The position numbers were made by a program, and so were the translations under genes. From contig NZ_BJZQ01000001.1 of NCBI RefSeq assembly GCF_007992115.1, positions 434,001-498,000 of the forward strand: 64,000 nucleotides of DNA. Reading direction: 5' to 3'. The DNA is from Aeromicrobium flavum (GTDB lineage: Bacteria > Actinomycetota > Actinomycetes > Propionibacteriales > Nocardioidaceae). The notes beneath the pieces were generated by a model. It worked only from the letters and a program-made list of their open reading frames with translations, was not told the DNA's origin and ran no database searches. Below are positions 62,945 to 64,000 of the stretch, piece by piece. How positions within the stretch are numbered: position 1 is the first letter of the stretch; every line of letters begins with the position of its first letter.

Positions 62945-62958
62945 GACAACCATTGTCA
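62944..62958. promoter_or_regulatory. Zur box 1
   Basis: TGACAACCATTGTCA is a perfect 6-3-6 inverted repeat of the Fur/Zur type, and it overlaps the znuA start codon. It should block transcription when zinc is replete. Confidence 0.75.
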
Positions 62959-62965
62959 GGAAGAG

Positions 62966-62980
62966 TGAGAACCGTTGTCA
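62966..62980. promoter_or_regulatory. Zur box 2
   Basis: TGAGAACCGTTGTCA matches box 1 with one imperfect arm position. Its centre is 22 bases from that of box 1, two helix turns, which allows two dimers on one face. Confidence 0.7.
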
Positions 62981-63078
62981 AATCGTGCTGAGGTATCGTG
63001 AGCGGTTGACCTCGGGCGCGTCTCGTCACGACGACACGCATCGGCCCGCCGACATCCAGCCGGACAGGATTTCCCCCC

Positions 63079-64000
63079 ATGGCCTCAGTCACCGACACCG
63101 TCATCAGCCTCGCCAAGCGCCGCGGCTTCGTCTACCAGTGCGGCGAGATCTACGGCGGCACCCGCTCCGCCTGGGACTACGGGCCCCTGGGCGTCGAGCT
63201 CAAGGAGAACGTCAAGCGCCAGTGGTGGCGCTCGATGGTGCAGAGCCGCGACGACGTCGTCGGCCTCGACTCCTCGGTGATCCTTCCCACCCGCGTGTGG
63301 GAGGCCTCCGGCCACCTCGCCGCCTTCGTCGACCCGCTCGTCGAGTGCCTGCAGTGCCACAAGCGCTACCGCCAGGACCACCTGCAGGAGGCGTACGCCG
63401 AGAAGCACGGCCTCGACGACCCCGACGCGGTCGAGATGTCGATCCTGGTCTGCGCCAACTGCGGCACCCGCGGCGAGTGGACCGAGCCGCGCATGTTCAA
63501 CGGCCTGCTCAAGACGTTCCTCGGCCCGGTCGAGTCCGAGGAGGGCATGCACTACCTGCGTCCCGAGACGGCGCAGGGCATCTTCGTCAACTTCAGCCAG
63601 GTCATGACCTCGTCGCGCAAGAAGCCCCCGTTCGGCATCGGCCAGATCGGCAAGAGCTTCCGCAACGAGATCACGCCCGGCAACTTCATCTTCCGCACGC
63701 GCGAGTTCGAGCAGATGGAGATGGAGTTCTTCGTCAAGCCCGGCGAGGACGAGGAGTGGCACCAGTACTGGATCGACACGCGCCTGAAGTGGTACACCGA
63801 CCTCGGCGTCAACCCCGACAACCTGCGCCTCTACGAGCACCCGGCCGAGAAGCTCTCGCACTACTCCAAGCGCACGGTCGACATCGAGTACCGCTTCGGC
63901 TTCGCCGGCTCGGAGTTCGGTGAGCTCGAGGGCGTCGCCAACCGCACCGACTTCGACCTGTCGACGCACGCCAAGCACTCGGGCCAGGACCTGTCGTACT
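63079..64000 (+). CDS. glyS: Glycyl-tRNA synthetase, N-terminal part
   Basis: The first 307 residues of the dimeric (alpha2) bacterial/eukaryotic-type glycyl-tRNA synthetase; the gene runs off the right edge. Seen are the N-terminal [33 protein letters not shown], a zinc-like C..C pair in CLQCHKRYR with [23 protein letters not shown], and class II motif 2 [21 protein letters not shown]. It charges tRNA-Gly. The ATG at 63079 begins the conserved N-terminus. It is divergent from znuA across the Zur boxes. Confidence 0.95.
   Translation, partial: MASVTDTVISLAKRRGFVYQCGEIYGGTRSAWDYGPLGVELKENVKRQWWRSMVQSRDDVVGLDSSVILPTRVWEASGHLAAFVDPLVECLQCHKRYRQDHLQEAYAEKHGLDDPDAVEMSILVCANCGTRGEWTEPRMFNGLLKTFLGPVESEEGMHYLRPETAQGIFVNFSQVMTSSRKKPPFGIGQIGKSFRNEITPGNFIFRTREFEQMEMEFFVKPGEDEEWHQYWIDTRLKWYTDLGVNPDNLRLYEHPAEKLSHYSKRTVDIEYRFGFAGSEFGELEGVANRTDFDLSTHAKHSGQDLSY

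Noticed and set aside
1-64000. tRNA or rRNA genes
   Set aside because: I looked for T-arm (GGTTCGAATCC-like) signatures and rRNA landmarks and found none that I could support; a covariance-model scan would settle this.

Overview
The window is high-GC DNA from an actinobacterium. Gene content and order (fmt-rsmB-rpe-ribD-ribE-ribBA-ribH-hisE-hisG; infC-rpmI-rplT-trmH-kinase-pheS-pheT), an F420-type luciferase-like oxidoreductase, a DUF222/HNH '13E12' gene and many start codons preceded only by a TANNNT -10 hexamer point to the Propionibacteriales, most likely Nocardioidaceae and perhaps Aeromicrobium. The genus is an inference from layout, not from a search.

Core part 1 (1-20300). The end of fmt, rsmB and rpe lead into an FMN-riboswitch-controlled riboflavin operon (ribD, ribE, ribBA, ribH), then hisE, hisG, a PH-domain membrane protein and an SseB-like protein. 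An ACT-GNAT protein and an AIM24 protein lie on the other strand. The infC-rpmI-rplT operon follows, with an AUC start codon and a leader terminator on infC. After it come a TrmH/SpoU methyltransferase, an orphan PAS histidine kinase, pheST, aspA and cimA. The cimA gene has a leader peptide with three consecutive isoleucine codons and an attenuator.

Core part 2 (20277-43154). This holds a DUF222/HNH gene, a VOC pair and a complete siderophore-type iron importer with a DtxR/IdeR-like box. Housekeeping and accessory genes follow: 2'-5' RNA ligase-like protein, RBBP9-like hydrolase, PLP decarboxylase, two methyltransferases, CPA1 antiporter, SNF2-like helicase, a large secreted M14 carboxypeptidase, HrpB and an LLM oxidoreductase.

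Accessory island (about 43440-56300). Base composition drops, genes are short and on mixed strands, and gaps widen. The left edge cuts a TetR-family regulator gene. The island carries an HhH-like protein, a DnaB-like ATPase whose P-loop lysine is arginine, an FtsH/M41-like zincin without AAA domain, a PD-(D/E)xK-like protein, a zinc-ribbon microprotein, several small membrane-anchored proteins and a 547-residue LA2681-type HEPN protein with an intact RxxxxH motif. It looks like a degraded or plastic defence/mobile-element region; no integrase, transposase or tRNA boundary was seen.

Core part 3 (56382-64000). A PfkB sugar kinase, a conserved coiled-coil protein and an ElaA-like acetyltransferase are followed by a cluster of REP-like repeats that runs into the 3' end of a gene. 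A zinc regulon comes next (zur-like, znuB-, znuC- and znuA-like) with two well-formed Zur boxes at the znuA-like gene. The window ends inside the glycyl-tRNA synthetase gene.
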